DNA of 64,000 nucleotides from Desulfovibrio mangrovi (GTDB lineage: Bacteria > Desulfobacterota > Desulfovibrionia > Desulfovibrionales > Desulfovibrionaceae), in NCBI RefSeq assembly GCF_026230175.1, contig NZ_CP104208.1, positions 1,178,001 through 1,242,000 on the forward strand, in the 5' to 3' direction. The notes below the pieces were generated by a model, which was not told the origin of the DNA, made no database searches, and worked only from the letters and a program-made list of their open reading frames with translations. Shown in pieces: positions 35,251 to 43,907 of this stretch. Each line of letters opens with the position of its first letter. Within the stretch, counting starts at the first letter, position 1. The position numbers and the translations under genes were made by a program.

Positions 35251-37404
35251 CTAATCCGACGTAGAGAAACGCACCACCTCAATCATGCCGGGCAACGTGC
35301 GCAGCTTGTCGATGGTATGGTAAAGATGCGCCACGTCCTTGACCTCCACGGTCAGTTCGATTTCGGAATTGCCGTCCACGGTGGAATGGAACGTACCGGA
35401 ATCGATATTCACGTTCTCGTTAGCAAGCATCGTGGATACGCGGGAAAGACCGCCCACCACGTTCTTGGAAATGATGCGGATTCGCGCCGGATAAGGCTTG
35501 TCCACAAACCCGTCCCAGAACACGGAGATAAGGCGCTCCGCTTCCAGATTCTGCACGTTGGCGCAATCCGAAGTGTGCACCGTAACGCCTCGGCCCCGGC
35601 TGATGAAACCTACAATGGCATCGCCCGGAACGGGGTTGCAGCACTTGGCAAAACGCACCAGCACGTCGTCCACGCCCTTAATGCTGATACTCTCCGCATG
35701 CTTGTTCTTTTTGGCAGCAATATCCTGCGGACGTTCTTCCTCAACCTGCGCCACCGGCTGCTCCTCCGGCTTGGGCAACAGCTTTCGCAACACCTTCTGA
35801 GGCGTGATGCGTGCATAGCCCACATGAGAGAGCAGGTCTTCCACGGTCTTGAGCGAGAAGTCCTCGGCAATGATCTCCAGCAGCCCTTCCTTCATCGCCT
35901 TATTGAAGTTGACCCCCAAACGGCGGCCCTGCTTCTCCAGCATTTCCTTGCCGAGCGAGATACTGCGGGTACGCTCTTCTGTACGGATATAGTGCCCGAT
36001 TCGGGTGCGCGCCTTGGCCGTCTTGACGAACTTGAGCCAGTCCCGGCTGGGATGACGGTTGGCGTCGGTGATGATCTCAACAGTATCGCCGTTCTTGAGC
36101 GGCGTCGGCAGCGGTACGAGTTTGCCGTTCACCTTTGCGCCGGAACAGTGGTTACCCACCTCCGTATGGATGGAATAGGCAAAATCCACGGGCGACGCAT
36201 CTTCCGGCAACTCCACGACCGTACCCTTGGGAGTGAAGACGTATACTTCATCCTTGAACAGGTCGAATTTGAGCGAACGCATGAACTCATGCGAATCGCT
36301 TTCCATCTTCTGCCAGTCCAGCAGCTCACGAAGCCACGTGAACTGCTTTGCGTCCTTGGCTTTGAGTTTTCCGCCTTCCTTGTACTGCCAGTGCGAGGCA
36401 AGACCATGCTCGGCGAGTTGATCCATTTCCGCGGTACGAATCTGAATCTCAATACGCTCAGCCTCAGGCCCGATCACCGTAGTGTGCAGACTCTGATACA
36501 TGTTGGCCTTGGGCATGGATATATAATCCTTGAAGCGCCCGTGAACCGGCTTCCAGATGGCATGCACCAGACCAAGGATGGCATAACACTGCTTCACGTC
36601 GTCCACGATGACGCGGAAGGCGATGATGTCGTGCACCTGATCCAGCGTCAGGTTCTGCTGCACCATCTTGCGATAGATGGAATAACGGTGTTTGATACGG
36701 CTCTTGATAACGGCAGTCATGCCGTTTTCCACAAGCATGGCGCCGATCATTTCCTTGACGCGCTCCATGTATTCCGTACCGGACTGCCGGTTGTTATCCA
36801 ACCATTCGCTGATGGAATTGAAGATATCCGGCTTGAGGTACTTGAAGCTCAGGTCTTCAAGCTCCAGCTTGATGCGGTGCAGGCCCAGACGGTTGGCCAG
36901 CGGCACATAGATATCCAACGTTTCCTGCGCAATGAGCTTCTGCTTGTGCGGCTTCTGGAAGTCCAGCGTGCTCATGTTGTGCATGCGGTCTGCCAGCTTC
37001 ACCACCAGCACGCGGATATCTTCGGCCATGGCGAGAATCATCTTTCGGATATTCTCGGCCTGTGCCTGTTCCTTGCTGTCAAAGGTCATCAGGCTGATCT
37101 TGGTGACGCCATCCACGATATCCGCAACGTTTTCACCGAACTGAGCATCAAGGTCCTCGATGGTCGCGTTCGTGTCTTCCACGGTATCATGCAGCAGACC
37201 GGCGCAGATGGTTGCGTCGTCCATACGCAATTCCGCCAGCTTATAGGCTACGGAAAGCGGATGCGAAAGGTAAGGCTCACCCGAAAGCCGTGTCTGCCCC
37301 GCATGCGCCGCCGCAGAAAAGACGTATGCCTTCTGAATCAGCGCCACATCCGCAGAGGGACGGAACTCGGTAACCTTATCCAGTATTTCCTGTATCCGAA
37401 TCAT
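35251..37404 (-). CDS. rel: Bifunctional (p)ppGpp synthetase/hydrolase, Rel/SpoT family
   Basis: 717 residues from the ATG at 37404, beginning MIRIQEIL as in relatives; the ATG at 37437 would overlap the upstream gene by 29 bases. It makes and degrades the stringent alarmone. Domains: HD hydrolase (about 30–180) with LLHDTVEDT and DVADIVDGVTKI-like residues intact, synthetase (about 220–350; YRKM, RVIVDD, KDYISMPKANMYQSLHT, EIQIRT), TGS (about 385–445; VEVGNHCSGAKVNG), a helical part, the zinc-finger/CC region FAKCCNPVPGD, and a C-terminal ACT domain. It starts four bases after the stop of an ABC binding-protein gene. Confidence 0.96.
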   Translation of the reverse strand: MIRIQEILDKVTEFRPSADVALIQKAYVFSAAAHAGQTRLSGEPYLSHPLSVAYKLAELRMDDATICAGLLHDTVEDTNATIEDLDAQFGENVADIVDGVTKISLMTFDSKEQAQAENIRKMILAMAEDIRVLVVKLADRMHNMSTLDFQKPHKQKLIAQETLDIYVPLANRLGLHRIKLELEDLSFKYLKPDIFNSISEWLDNNRQSGTEYMERVKEMIGAMLVENGMTAVIKSRIKHRYSIYRKMVQQNLTLDQVHDIIAFRVIVDDVKQCYAILGLVHAIWKPVHGRFKDYISMPKANMYQSLHTTVIGPEAERIEIQIRTAEMDQLAEHGLASHWQYKEGGKLKAKDAKQFTWLRELLDWQKMESDSHEFMRSLKFDLFKDEVYVFTPKGTVVELPEDASPVDFAYSIHTEVGNHCSGAKVNGKLVPLPTPLKNGDTVEIITDANRHPSRDWLKFVKTAKARTRIGHYIRTEERTRSISLGKEMLEKQGRRLGVNFNKAMKEGLLEIIAEDFSLKTVEDLLSHVGYARITPQKVLRKLLPKPEEQPVAQVEEERPQDIAAKKNKHAESISIKGVDDVLVRFAKCCNPVPGDAIVGFISRGRGVTVHTSDCANVQNLEAERLISVFWDGFVDKPYPARIRIISKNVVGGLSRVSTMLANENVNIDSGTFHSTVDGNSEIELTVEVKDVAHLYHTIDKLRTLPGMIEVVRFSTSD

Positions 37405-37408
37405 ATGG

Positions 37409-39127
37409 TTAGTTTGCAACCTCGTACAACCGCTCATCCTTGGGAATCCACCAGCGGTCGATATTATGTGTAATGCCTGCGGGCGCGGGCTCTATACCCT
37501 TGATGCGGCCGTGTATGATGGGCAACGAATACGGCACGTACAGGAAAGAATAGGGCTGGTCTTCATGCAAAATGCGCTGCACGCCGTCATACGCCAGCTT
37601 ACGGGCCTCGCGATCCAGCGTGGTACGACCCTGTTCCAGCAGGGCATCCAGCTCCGGATTACGATACTTGCCGTGGTTCAACCCTCCCGGAAACGCCTGC
37701 GAAGAGTGCCATACCTGAGCAATATCCGGATCCTGCAAGATATTCCAGCCCAGAATAAGCGCATCGAAACGGCCCTTGTCCACAAACTCTTTCAAGAAGG
37801 CGGCCCACTCCACCGTACGTATTTTCACGGAAACGCCCACATCCTTGAGCATGCTCTGGATAATGGTGGCGGTCTTGATACGCTGCTCGTTGCCCTGGTT
37901 GGTCAGAATGGTGAATTCAAAAGGCTGGCCGTCATTGTCGAGAATGCCGTCCCCGTTGGTATCCTTCCACCCCGCTTCAGCCAGCAATTCACGTGCTTTG
38001 ACGGGGTCATAGGGATAATCCTGTATGGACTGGTTGTAAACCCAGGTGCCGGGCTTGTACGGACCGATGGTGGGTTCGCCCTGCCCCAGCAGAACGCCCT
38101 TTATGAGCCCCTGCCTGTCTATGGCCATGGTGAGCGCCTGACGAACCTTCTTGTCCTTGAACATGGGCTTTTCCAGATTATAACCGAGATAGCCGTAACC
38201 GAAGGCCAGATAGCGGAACTTGTTGTACTTGCCATCCCATTCCGGCCCTCTGGTCTGGAACAGGTATTGTTGCGGGGTCAGGCTCATCATGTCGAGCTTG
38301 CCCGCCTTGAGTTCAAGGAACATGGTGGAAAGGTCCGGAATGACGCGGTAAACAATCTCGCTGATATACGGCTTGCCCATGAAATAGGTATCGCTCGCCT
38401 CCAGCACCAGCTTTGAACCGCGTTCCCATTCCTTGAAACGATACGGCCCGGCTCCGACAGGCTTCGCCGTGAGAGGCGACGAGACCACGTCCTTGCCTTC
38501 CAGAAGATGACGGGGAAGGATGTCATGCATCCACGTTATGAGCGAACGCGCAAAAGGCTTTTCATACTCCACTTCGAACGTGTAATCATCCACCAGAGTA
38601 AACTGCTTTATCTGCAGATAATCGTCGGCATACGGAGTGGGGGTCTTGGGATCCACCATAAGCTTGTAGGTAAACTCCACATCACGCGCAGTCAGCGGTT
38701 CACCATCTTCCCACTTCACATCCTTGCGCATGACGATACGGATACGCTTGCCCTCATCCAGCACCTCGTAACGTTCCGCAGCCCATGTCTCAATCTCGAG
38801 ATTCTTGTTATAGCGAAGGGGGGCTACATAGATGTAGCTCGCAATGTCATGCGAACCGGCATCCGATGTAAGGATGGGAATCATGTTGGCAAAATCGCCG
38901 ATGGTTCCCAAAATGAGCCTGCCGCCATATTCAGGCTTGCTGACAGGAAATTTCTCAATTTTATTTTCATCAGTCGCAGCCTTGGCCGCAACGGGGATTT
39001 CGCCCTTATTCTGCGAGGAGGCGCTCTCTGTCCCGGAGTCACCACATCCACCGAGAAGAAGGAAAACACTCAACAAAAACAGAACACTACCGTTCTTTAA
39101 ACCATTCACTTTCAACGCGCGCTTCAT
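37409..39127 (-). CDS. ABC transporter peptide-binding lipoprotein (family 5)
   Basis: 572 residues from the ATG at 39127, where GAGGAAAG is adjacent; the frame extends to 39208 without a ribosome site. Signal peptide with lipobox LLGGC near residue 27. The body matches the OppA/DppA family-5 solute-binding proteins (VDPKTPTPYADDYLQIK, YTFEVEYEKPFARSLITWM, PVGAGPYRFKEWERG, RQALTMAIDRQGLI, GWNILQDPD). Probable ligands are oligopeptides or Ni-type chelates. No permease or ATPase gene lies nearby, so it must use components encoded elsewhere. It is followed four bases later by rel. Confidence 0.92.
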   Translation of the reverse strand: MKRALKVNGLKNGSVLFLLSVFLLLGGCGDSGTESASSQNKGEIPVAAKAATDENKIEKFPVSKPEYGGRLILGTIGDFANMIPILTSDAGSHDIASYIYVAPLRYNKNLEIETWAAERYEVLDEGKRIRIVMRKDVKWEDGEPLTARDVEFTYKLMVDPKTPTPYADDYLQIKQFTLVDDYTFEVEYEKPFARSLITWMHDILPRHLLEGKDVVSSPLTAKPVGAGPYRFKEWERGSKLVLEASDTYFMGKPYISEIVYRVIPDLSTMFLELKAGKLDMMSLTPQQYLFQTRGPEWDGKYNKFRYLAFGYGYLGYNLEKPMFKDKKVRQALTMAIDRQGLIKGVLLGQGEPTIGPYKPGTWVYNQSIQDYPYDPVKARELLAEAGWKDTNGDGILDNDGQPFEFTILTNQGNEQRIKTATIIQSMLKDVGVSVKIRTVEWAAFLKEFVDKGRFDALILGWNILQDPDIAQVWHSSQAFPGGLNHGKYRNPELDALLEQGRTTLDREARKLAYDGVQRILHEDQPYSFLYVPYSLPIIHGRIKGIEPAPAGITHNIDRWWIPKDERLYEVAN

Positions 39128-39235
39128 TCTTTCCTCATGGTATTGCCAATTCCGGCGGATAAGGTATTCTAACAAGCGTATGCTCAATATTGCGCTTAAA
39201 ACCGCCAAGTTTCAAGCCAACAAGCACACACCCTA

Positions 39236-39264
39236 TTGAAAATCAGGATGAAATCGAATAAATT
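39236..39264 (+). promoter_or_regulatory. Predicted sigma-70 promoter of the SNF2 helicase gene
   Basis: TTGAAA (39236–39241) and TAAATT (39259–39264) with a 17-base spacer, giving a leader of about 80 bases. Confidence 0.45.
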
Positions 39265-39351
39265 CGCACTCCGCTTTACGTTTGGGGGCATCTGAAGCGG
39301 TCTGCACTCATCCGATCATATATCCAGTTTGCAAAGGAGCCTCGTACAGTT

Positions 39352-42300
39352 ATGGACGAAGCATCAGCGAGACGGCTGCTTAACACACTCGTGGAAGACA
39401 CAATCCCCGAATACATCATCGATGGTTCGCGGTACATTCTCGAATCAGGAGGCGTTCAGAAAATCAGCCTCAAGAAAAGCGAGGGGTACTGGGATATCGA
39501 AGGTACCGTTCAGGGAGAGGACTTCCAAATCTATTCGCCTAAACTCAGTGTCGACTTCGAAGAAGACTCCGTCAATTACATGTGTAATTGTCCGGAAGCT
39601 TTTTCCGGAGCCTGCCGTCACGTTGGGGCTGCAGCCATCAAATTTCTTGCGACCCTGGATACCAAACCCGGTGAAGATGCCGAGCCGCAGAAGCCCAAAA
39701 CGGACTGGCGCCAGAATTTCCGTGCCTTCTTTGCCACGGACATAGAACCTGAGGCCGGTCGTCATTATCTTATCTACCGCTTCCATCCCGAACCGGGACG
39801 TTTGCAGGTTTCCTTCTTCCGTGCTCGCCAGAACAAGTCCGGTCTTTCCACCGTACACAACGAAGTGACGCTTGAACAGATCATCGAGAATCCGGACTGG
39901 TGCGAACTTTCCCCCAAGCTTCCCATTGTTGCACAGCAGATCGGCCGTTACAACGACTACTTCGGTCATCGTGTGGAAATTCCGGATGGCCTGCTCACGT
40001 GGTTCCTCTGGACCGTGCGCCGCGAATACTACCTTTTCTGGAAGGACACCGACTCGCCCTGCCGGGTGGAAATCGGCACCATGGACCTGAAGCTCAAGCC
40101 GCAGCTCACGGAAGAAGGCCTGACCTTCGACGTGATGATCCGCAGCGAAGGCAAGCCGCCGCAGTCCATTGTGGACAACGAAGTGACCTTCCACGGCCAG
40201 ATTCCTCTATGGGTGTGCTGGAACAAGGGCTTCTACCCTGTTTATACCAGCCTGAGCTCAACACTGGTGCAGGACCTTGCCCTGCAGCCCCCTGTTGTGG
40301 AGAAGGAAGACATTCCTGAATTCCTTGACCGGGTCTGGACGCAGTTGCCAGCCACCGACCTGTACGGACAGGAAGAGTTCCTCAAACACATGGAACCCAT
40401 TTTCATTCCTGCCACGTACAACCCCAAGCTCTTCCTTGATGAAGAAGGCTCGTTGCTCACGCTGGAAATCCAGAACCTGTATGAGACCGTGCACGGCGAA
40501 TTCCTGCTGCCCGGCCCCAACCCCAGCTTCATGACCGGCAGCTATTCATTTGAAGGCAGCACCTACCTCATCCGACGCATGCAGGAAGAGGAAGCAAACC
40601 TGACCGACCTACTGCTTTCCATGAATTTCCAGCCCAGAAGCAACCGGATATGGTTCCTTGAACCGGAAGAAGCCATCACCTTCCTGCTGGATGCCTATCC
40701 CAAGCTTGTGGAGCAGTATCGCGTTTACGGCGAAAAAGCCCTGTCCAAATACAAGGTGCGTCTTGCCACGCCCGCTATCACCGCCACGGTGGAATCCAAC
40801 GAGGAAGAAAAGTGGTTCTCGCTGGAAATCGAGGTGGAATACGACGGACAACGCGTTCCCATCGACACCATCTGGAAGGCATGGGTGCAGGGCAAGCGCT
40901 ACGTACAGCTCAAGGACGGCTCCTACACCAGCCTGCCCGAGTCATGGCTGGAAAAGATCGCCCACAAGCTGCGCGCCATGGGACTTGATGCCGAAAAGCC
41001 GCCGAAGGACCGTTTCGAGCAATTCGAAGCTCCCGCACTGGACAACCTGCTGGAAGATCTGCCCGACGTGCATACGGACCCCTTCTGGAACAGCCTGCGC
41101 GAGAAAATTCATTCCTTCAAGGAAATCAGACAGATCGGCACACCAGATGGTCTGAACGCCACCTTGCGTGGCTATCAGGCGCAGGGGCTCAGCTATCTCA
41201 ACTTCCTGCGCGAATATGGCTTCGGCGGTATTCTTGCGGACGAAATGGGTCTTGGTAAGACCATTCAGACCCTCTCGTTCATCCAGTACATGGTGGAAAA
41301 AGGTGCCGACGGCCCCAACCTTATCGTCGTGCCCACCTCCGTTCTGCCCAACTGGGACCGCGAAGCGGAAAAGTTCGTTCCCAGCCTGCGTCGCCTGATC
41401 ATCTACGGCACCCGCCGCGAGAACATGTTCAAGCAGATCGAGGAATCGAACCTCGTCATCACGACGTACGCCCTGCTCCGCCGCGACCTTGAAGAACTGC
41501 AGAATTACGAGTTCAACTCCATCATTCTGGACGAAGCACAGAACATCAAGAACCCGAACACGATCACGGCGCGTTCCGTGCGCAAGATTCAGGCAAAGCA
41601 ACGCCTGTGTCTCTCCGGTACGCCCATTGAGAACAACCTCTTTGAACTCTGGTCGCTCTTCGAGTTCCTCATGCCCGGTTTCCTCGGTTCGCAGCATTCC
41701 TTCCAGCGCGGCATCATCAAGCCCATCAAGGATGGCGATGCAGACACGCTCGATTACCTGCGCAACCGCGTCAAGCCGTTCATTCTGCGCCGTACCAAGT
41801 CTGAAGTGGCCAAGGACCTGCCGCCCAAGATCGAAAACATCCAGTACTGCGCCCTTGCGGACGAACAGGCCGACCTGTACGCCGCTCTGGCCACCAAGCT
41901 GCGCCAGCAGGTTCTGAACGACGTGGACGAGAAGGGTATGGCCAAGAGCCAGATGTCCATTCTGGACGCCCTGCTCAAGCTGCGCCAGATCTGCTGCCAC
42001 CCGCGCCTGCTCAAACTGGATATGCCCGGCTTCTCCACGAACCTGCCTTCCGGCAAGTTCGACGCCTTCAAGGACATGATCACGGAAGTGGTGGAAGAAG
42101 GCCACAAAGTGCTGGTGTTCTCGCAGTTCGTATCCATGCTGCACATCATCCGCTCGTGGCTGCAGATTGCGGACATGCCCTTCGCCTATCTTGATGGTAC
42201 CTCAAAGGACCGTTTCGAACAGGTGGACCGCTTCAACAACAGTAAGGACATTCCCATCTTCCTGATCTCTCTCAAGGCAGGCGGCACCGGTCTGAACCTG

Positions 42301-42555
42301 ACCAGCGCCGACTACGTCATCCACTACGATCCGTGGTGGAACCCGGCCGTGGAAGATCAGGCAACCGACCGCGCGCACCGCATCGGCCAGACATCTCAGG
42401 TGTTCTCATACAAGATGATCTGCTCCAATACGGTGGAAGAAAAGATCCTCAAGCTGCAGGAAATGAAAAAGGGCGTTGCAGACGCCATCATTCCCGGGCA
42501 GGATTCCTGGAAGTCTCTCACCCGCTCCGACCTCGAAATGCTCTTTGAAGTCTAG
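39352..42555 (+). CDS. SWI2/SNF2 helicase with N-terminal SWIM zinc finger
   Basis: 1067 residues; AAAGGAG 12 bases before the ATG. N-terminal SWIM finger Cys78-x-Cys80 ... Cys88-x-His90 (CNCPEAFSGACRH), a long middle region (100–600) of the bacterial SNF2-associated type, then the two RecA lobes: Walker A DEMGLGKT near 630, the DEAQ box near 727 (ILDEAQNIK), SGTPIENN, and in lobe two FSQFVSML, SLKAGGTGLNLTSAD and DRAHRIGQ. It should be a DNA-stimulated translocase, perhaps remodelling nucleoprotein or RNA polymerase complexes as HepA/RapA does; the actual target is unknown. Own promoter and terminator; no restriction or defence partner beside it. Confidence 0.95.
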   Translation: MDEASARRLLNTLVEDTIPEYIIDGSRYILESGGVQKISLKKSEGYWDIEGTVQGEDFQIYSPKLSVDFEEDSVNYMCNCPEAFSGACRHVGAAAIKFLATLDTKPGEDAEPQKPKTDWRQNFRAFFATDIEPEAGRHYLIYRFHPEPGRLQVSFFRARQNKSGLSTVHNEVTLEQIIENPDWCELSPKLPIVAQQIGRYNDYFGHRVEIPDGLLTWFLWTVRREYYLFWKDTDSPCRVEIGTMDLKLKPQLTEEGLTFDVMIRSEGKPPQSIVDNEVTFHGQIPLWVCWNKGFYPVYTSLSSTLVQDLALQPPVVEKEDIPEFLDRVWTQLPATDLYGQEEFLKHMEPIFIPATYNPKLFLDEEGSLLTLEIQNLYETVHGEFLLPGPNPSFMTGSYSFEGSTYLIRRMQEEEANLTDLLLSMNFQPRSNRIWFLEPEEAITFLLDAYPKLVEQYRVYGEKALSKYKVRLATPAITATVESNEEEKWFSLEIEVEYDGQRVPIDTIWKAWVQGKRYVQLKDGSYTSLPESWLEKIAHKLRAMGLDAEKPPKDRFEQFEAPALDNLLEDLPDVHTDPFWNSLREKIHSFKEIRQIGTPDGLNATLRGYQAQGLSYLNFLREYGFGGILADEMGLGKTIQTLSFIQYMVEKGADGPNLIVVPTSVLPNWDREAEKFVPSLRRLIIYGTRRENMFKQIEESNLVITTYALLRRDLEELQNYEFNSIILDEAQNIKNPNTITARSVRKIQAKQRLCLSGTPIENNLFELWSLFEFLMPGFLGSQHSFQRGIIKPIKDGDADTLDYLRNRVKPFILRRTKSEVAKDLPPKIENIQYCALADEQADLYAALATKLRQQVLNDVDEKGMAKSQMSILDALLKLRQICCHPRLLKLDMPGFSTNLPSGKFDAFKDMITEVVEEGHKVLVFSQFVSMLHIIRSWLQIADMPFAYLDGTSKDRFEQVDRFNNSKDIPIFLISLKAGGTGLNLTSADYVIHYDPWWNPAVEDQATDRAHRIGQTSQVFSYKMICSNTVEEKILKLQEMKKGVADAIIPGQDSWKSLTRSDLEMLFEV

Positions 42556-42575
42556 AGCGATACGTTTACAACACG

Positions 42576-42605
42576 AAAGCCGCGACTCCGGTCGCGGCTT
42601 TTTCA
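42576..42605 (+). terminator. Intrinsic terminator after the SNF2 gene
   Basis: AAAGCCGCGAC, loop TCCG, GTCGCGGCTTT, then TTCATTTT. Confidence 0.9.
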
Positions 42606-42808
42606 TTTTGGACAACAAACAAAATCCCGAAGGCTGGCCAACGCGAAAAGTGCAAGGCACAATGCATTTCACGCCCCCCCATCCCTTTTCACCTTGGCGG
42701 CAGTTACCCCTACACCCCACGCGGGACTTGCGCTTGCGGCAAAAACCACCTAAAACGCGCAACACGTAATGATCACATCGCATACAAACGGATGAACGAG
42801 GAAACGAC

Positions 42809-43258
42809 ATGTCTGACAAAGCCAAACAGCAAAAGAAATTGAAGAAACGCATTCAGGCCATCAAGGAGCGCAAGGCTTCCGGCGCACCGGATATCGCCGA
42901 TGCCGTCCTCAAGTTCTGCCGTCCGCTTCTGCAGGAATCGCAGGCTCTGAACGGCGAAGACAATGCTGTAGGTCTTGGCGTATTCGCATGGAACGCCGCC
43001 TTTCTTACCAAGGATCGCTGGTCAGCCAACCTGAAGCAGTCCCTTTCGCGTTTCAGCCTTTCCGCCGATGCGCAGGGCGCACTGGAAGGCATCGTGGAAG
43101 AAATGATCCGTCAAAAGAAACTCATGCATCCCAATGACATGCGCGTCATCACCCACTATGACGTGAAGATCGAAGACGGCAAGCTGGAACTGACCGTGGA
43201 CTCCAAGGTCGCCACCAAGCCTCAGATGCCCATGTTCAACGAAGTGCCGCAGATGTAG
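42809..43258 (+). CDS. Conserved-looking small protein, function unknown
   Basis: 149 residues; GAGGAA eight bases before the ATG. Starts with a strongly basic helical segment (KAKQQKKLKKRIQAIKERK), then an all-alpha middle and a short beta C terminus (YDVKIEDGKLELTVDSKV). No membrane segment, no cysteine cluster. Basic N terminus might bind nucleic acid, but there is no recognised domain. The strong ribosome site, codon use like its neighbours and its own terminator support a real gene. Confidence 0.75.
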   Translation: MSDKAKQQKKLKKRIQAIKERKASGAPDIADAVLKFCRPLLQESQALNGEDNAVGLGVFAWNAAFLTKDRWSANLKQSLSRFSLSADAQGALEGIVEEMIRQKKLMHPNDMRVITHYDVKIEDGKLELTVDSKVATKPQMPMFNEVPQM

Positions 43259-43270
43259 CACGCTGCACCA

Positions 43271-43302
43271 GTTGCAATCGGTTACAATCGGTTGCAATCG
43301 GT
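43271..43302 (+). repeat. Three tandem 10-base direct repeats
   Basis: GTTGCAATCG, GTTACAATCG, GTTGCAATCG, then GT. They follow the 149-residue gene by 12 bases and precede the terminator. Confidence 0.75.
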
Positions 43303-43316
43303 CTTTCATAAAAATT

Positions 43317-43348
43317 AAAGGCCCGTCCTGAGACGGGCCTTTCTTTTT
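43317..43348. terminator. Intrinsic terminator, likely bidirectional
   Basis: AAAGGCCCGTC, loop CTGA, GACGGGCCTTT, then CTTTTT; T-rich on the minus strand also, so it may end the leftward iron-sulfur gene. Confidence 0.88.
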
Positions 43349-43365
43349 GTCATAGGCAGTGACAG

Positions 43366-43875
43366 CTACTCTCTGCCGCATTTGGGCGGGCGAATATGAT
43401 CCATGACCCGCTGATGCGCCTTCTGAGACTCGGCGGTCTCCTGCGCCTCAATGGCATCGCGCTCGATGTACAGAATGGCCCCGCAGGGGCACATATCCAC
43501 ACACGCGGGTCCAAGCCCGATATCGCGGCGCGAGGCGCACATATCGCACTTGGCAACGGCCACCCCGCTGCAGGTGGCAAAAAATGCCGCATACGGACAG
43601 GCCATGACGCAGTTGCGGGTCTCGCACCCCCGGCACAGCATGGGCTGCAGCACCACGGCGCCGTCACGGTCGCGGTTAAGCGCGCCACGGCTGCACACGT
43701 TCATGCAGGCCGCCTTCTCGCAATGCTTGCAGTACAGAGGGATCATGATGCCCTCCGTAGTGCGGGTCATGGTGATACGCGGCGTGTCATACAGGAATTT
43801 GCACACGGCTTCGCAGGTTTCGCAGCCGATGCATTTGGAATAATCTATGTGAAGAGTCTTGGTACCCTCAAGCAT
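43366..43875 (-). CDS. Four-cluster [4Fe-4S] ferredoxin-type electron-transfer subunit
   Basis: 169 residues with 16 cysteines arranged for four [4Fe-4S] clusters, as in HycB/DmsB-type subunits: Cys15-18-21-25, Cys49-52-57-61, Cys81-84-89-93 and Cys110-113-125-129, plus Cys102, Cys131 and Cys166. No signal peptide, so cytoplasmic. It lies 32 bases downstream of a GltD-like flavoprotein gene in the same direction. The two could form an NAD(P)H-linked electron carrier that serves a separate catalytic subunit, but the partner is not encoded beside them. Terminator 20 bases after the stop. Confidence 0.9.
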   Translation of the reverse strand: MLEGTKTLHIDYSKCIGCETCEAVCKFLYDTPRITMTRTTEGIMIPLYCKHCEKAACMNVCSRGALNRDRDGAVVLQPMLCRGCETRNCVMACPYAAFFATCSGVAVAKCDMCASRRDIGLGPACVDMCPCGAILYIERDAIEAQETAESQKAHQRVMDHIRPPKCGRE

Positions 43876-43907
43876 TGTTGTCTCCGGTATTCTGCGTCCG
43901 CAATATG

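Noticed and set aside
35317-37473. Very long open frame opposite rel
   Set aside because: Antisense shadow of the rel codon pattern in a GC-rich gene; no ribosome site and no recognisable protein.
40942-42144. 400-codon open frame opposite the SNF2 helicase gene
   Set aside because: It covers conserved helicase motifs of the real gene and has no ribosome site.
43271-43302. CRISPR or iteron array
   Set aside because: Only three 10-base units without spacers, far from any replication gene.
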